DNA from: an uncultured Bacteroidales bacterium
GTDB lineage: Bacteria; Bacteroidota; Bacteroidia; Bacteroidales; F082
Reading direction: 5' to 3'
DNA length: 40,519 bases
NCBI GenBank assembly: GCA_947303625.1
Contig: CAMYYV010000012.1
Coordinates: forward strand, 1 to 40,519
Below are positions 39,970 through 40,519 of the stretch, piece by piece (position 1 is the stretch's first letter; the number at the start of each line of letters is the position of its first letter). Below the pieces are notes generated by a model. The model saw only the letters and a program-made list of their open reading frames with translations, searched no databases and was not told where the DNA came from. The translations under genes and the position numbers were made by a program.

Positions 39970-40519
39970 ATGAACAGCGAAATCTACGAATTCTACAACA
40001 ACGGCGCGGAAATAGGGCGCTTGGAGCGTGGCCTGGGCAAGGTGGAGTTTCATCGCACGAAGGAGATTCTGGCGCGCTATGTCGACACAGGTAAGGTGAT
40101 CTACGACATCGGCGGCGGCATTGGGATGTATGCGGCTTGGTTGGCTAAGAATGGCAACGAGGTGCATCTCATCGAGCTGGCGGAGAAGGCCGTGGAGTAT
40201 GCCAAGGCTAATATGATGCAGGATTGCAGTTTCGTTGCCGAGACGGGTGACGCACGTCACATCAACCGCCCCGATGAAAGCGCCGATGTGGTGCTGCTGA
40301 TGGGGCCGCTGTATCATCTGCGCGATAGGAAAGACCGTATGCAGACACTGCGCGAGTCGTTGCGTGTGTTGAAGAAAGGAGGCCTCTTGGTGGCCGCTGG
40401 CATCTCCAAGTTCAGTTCCATGACATGGGCCTTGTCGGTCTATGGCGAGAAGAAGAACGAGAATCTCGTGGAATTCCTCGACGACCCTGTGTTTTTCAAC
40501 ATGATCAAAGGCGAGATGA
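39970..40519 (+). CDS. Class I SAM-dependent methyltransferase, 3' end cut by window
   Basis: A frame starts at the ATG 20 bases after the TIR-WD40 stop (MNSEIYEFYNNGAEIGRLER) and is open to the window edge, giving 183 residues. It has the SAM-binding motif IYDIGGGIGMYAAWLA, the acidic end of the second strand (HLIELAEKAVEYA), GDARHI and the DVVLLMGPLYHL segment of type 11/12 methyltransferases. The substrate is not readable. Codon use returns to the GC-richer style of the housekeeping genes, so although it follows the TIR-WD40 gene closely on the same strand it may not be part of the same system. Confidence 0.85.
   Translation, partial: MNSEIYEFYNNGAEIGRLERGLGKVEFHRTKEILARYVDTGKVIYDIGGGIGMYAAWLAKNGNEVHLIELAEKAVEYAKANMMQDCSFVAETGDARHINRPDESADVVLLMGPLYHLRDRKDRMQTLRESLRVLKKGGLLVAAGISKFSSMTWALSVYGEKKNENLVEFLDDPVFFNMIKGEM

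Overview
The window comes from a member of the Bacteroidota, most likely an uncultured gut or rumen Bacteroidales. Many genes are preceded by the Bacteroidota promoter box TAnnTTTG, some with a TTTG about 21-24 bases upstream, and Shine-Dalgarno sites are weak. Two secreted proteins carry type IX secretion (T9SS) sorting tails. Several families are typical of the phylum, including FtsE without FtsX beside it, YfhO, a PCMD-like protein and a DUF5606-like protein. Coding density is high and no stretch longer than about 260 bases lacks a gene. I saw no tRNA, rRNA, CRISPR array or transposase.

Layout. (1) 0-6.9 kb: the end of a polysaccharide flippase faces a two-gene unit of large T9SS-exported proteins. 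(2) 7-11 kb: a four-gene operon (cytidylyltransferase fused to a Gfo/Idh/MocA domain, SDR, LicD, CDP-glycerol glycerophosphotransferase-like) that looks like a teichoic-acid-style polyol-phosphate pathway in a Gram-negative. (3) 11-16.5 kb: a GT2, a YfhO membrane protein, a GT4 and a zinc-ribbon methyltransferase. (4) 16.6-19.7 kb: rpmH, pepD, a small lipoprotein and a YugP-like zinc peptidase. (5) 19.8-23.7 kb: a steroid 5-alpha-reductase-type membrane protein, an Old Yellow Enzyme, an SDR and a PCMD-like exported protein in one run; the first three form a plausible steroid or bile-acid reduction set. (6) 23.8-29.4 kb: DUF5606-like protein, pyrK-pyrD, murB (with an in-frame repeat insertion) and two glycosyltransferases. 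(7) 29.4-31.5 kb: ftsE and two TPM-domain proteins. (8) 31.6-35.2 kb: four tandem genes whose C-termini share conserved YW and VR anchors around very different residues; three are lipoproteins and the fourth is fused to a cytoplasmic TIR domain. (9) 35.3-40.5 kb: htpG, a TIR-WD40 protein and the start of a methyltransferase.

The most unusual content is the TIR proteins on either side of htpG, with the variable-tail array leading into the first; the steroid-reductase-like run; the cytidylyltransferase fusion; and a set of word-like palindromic repeats. These repeats sit at gene ends, often swallow the stop codon, and in one case are inserted in frame within murB.
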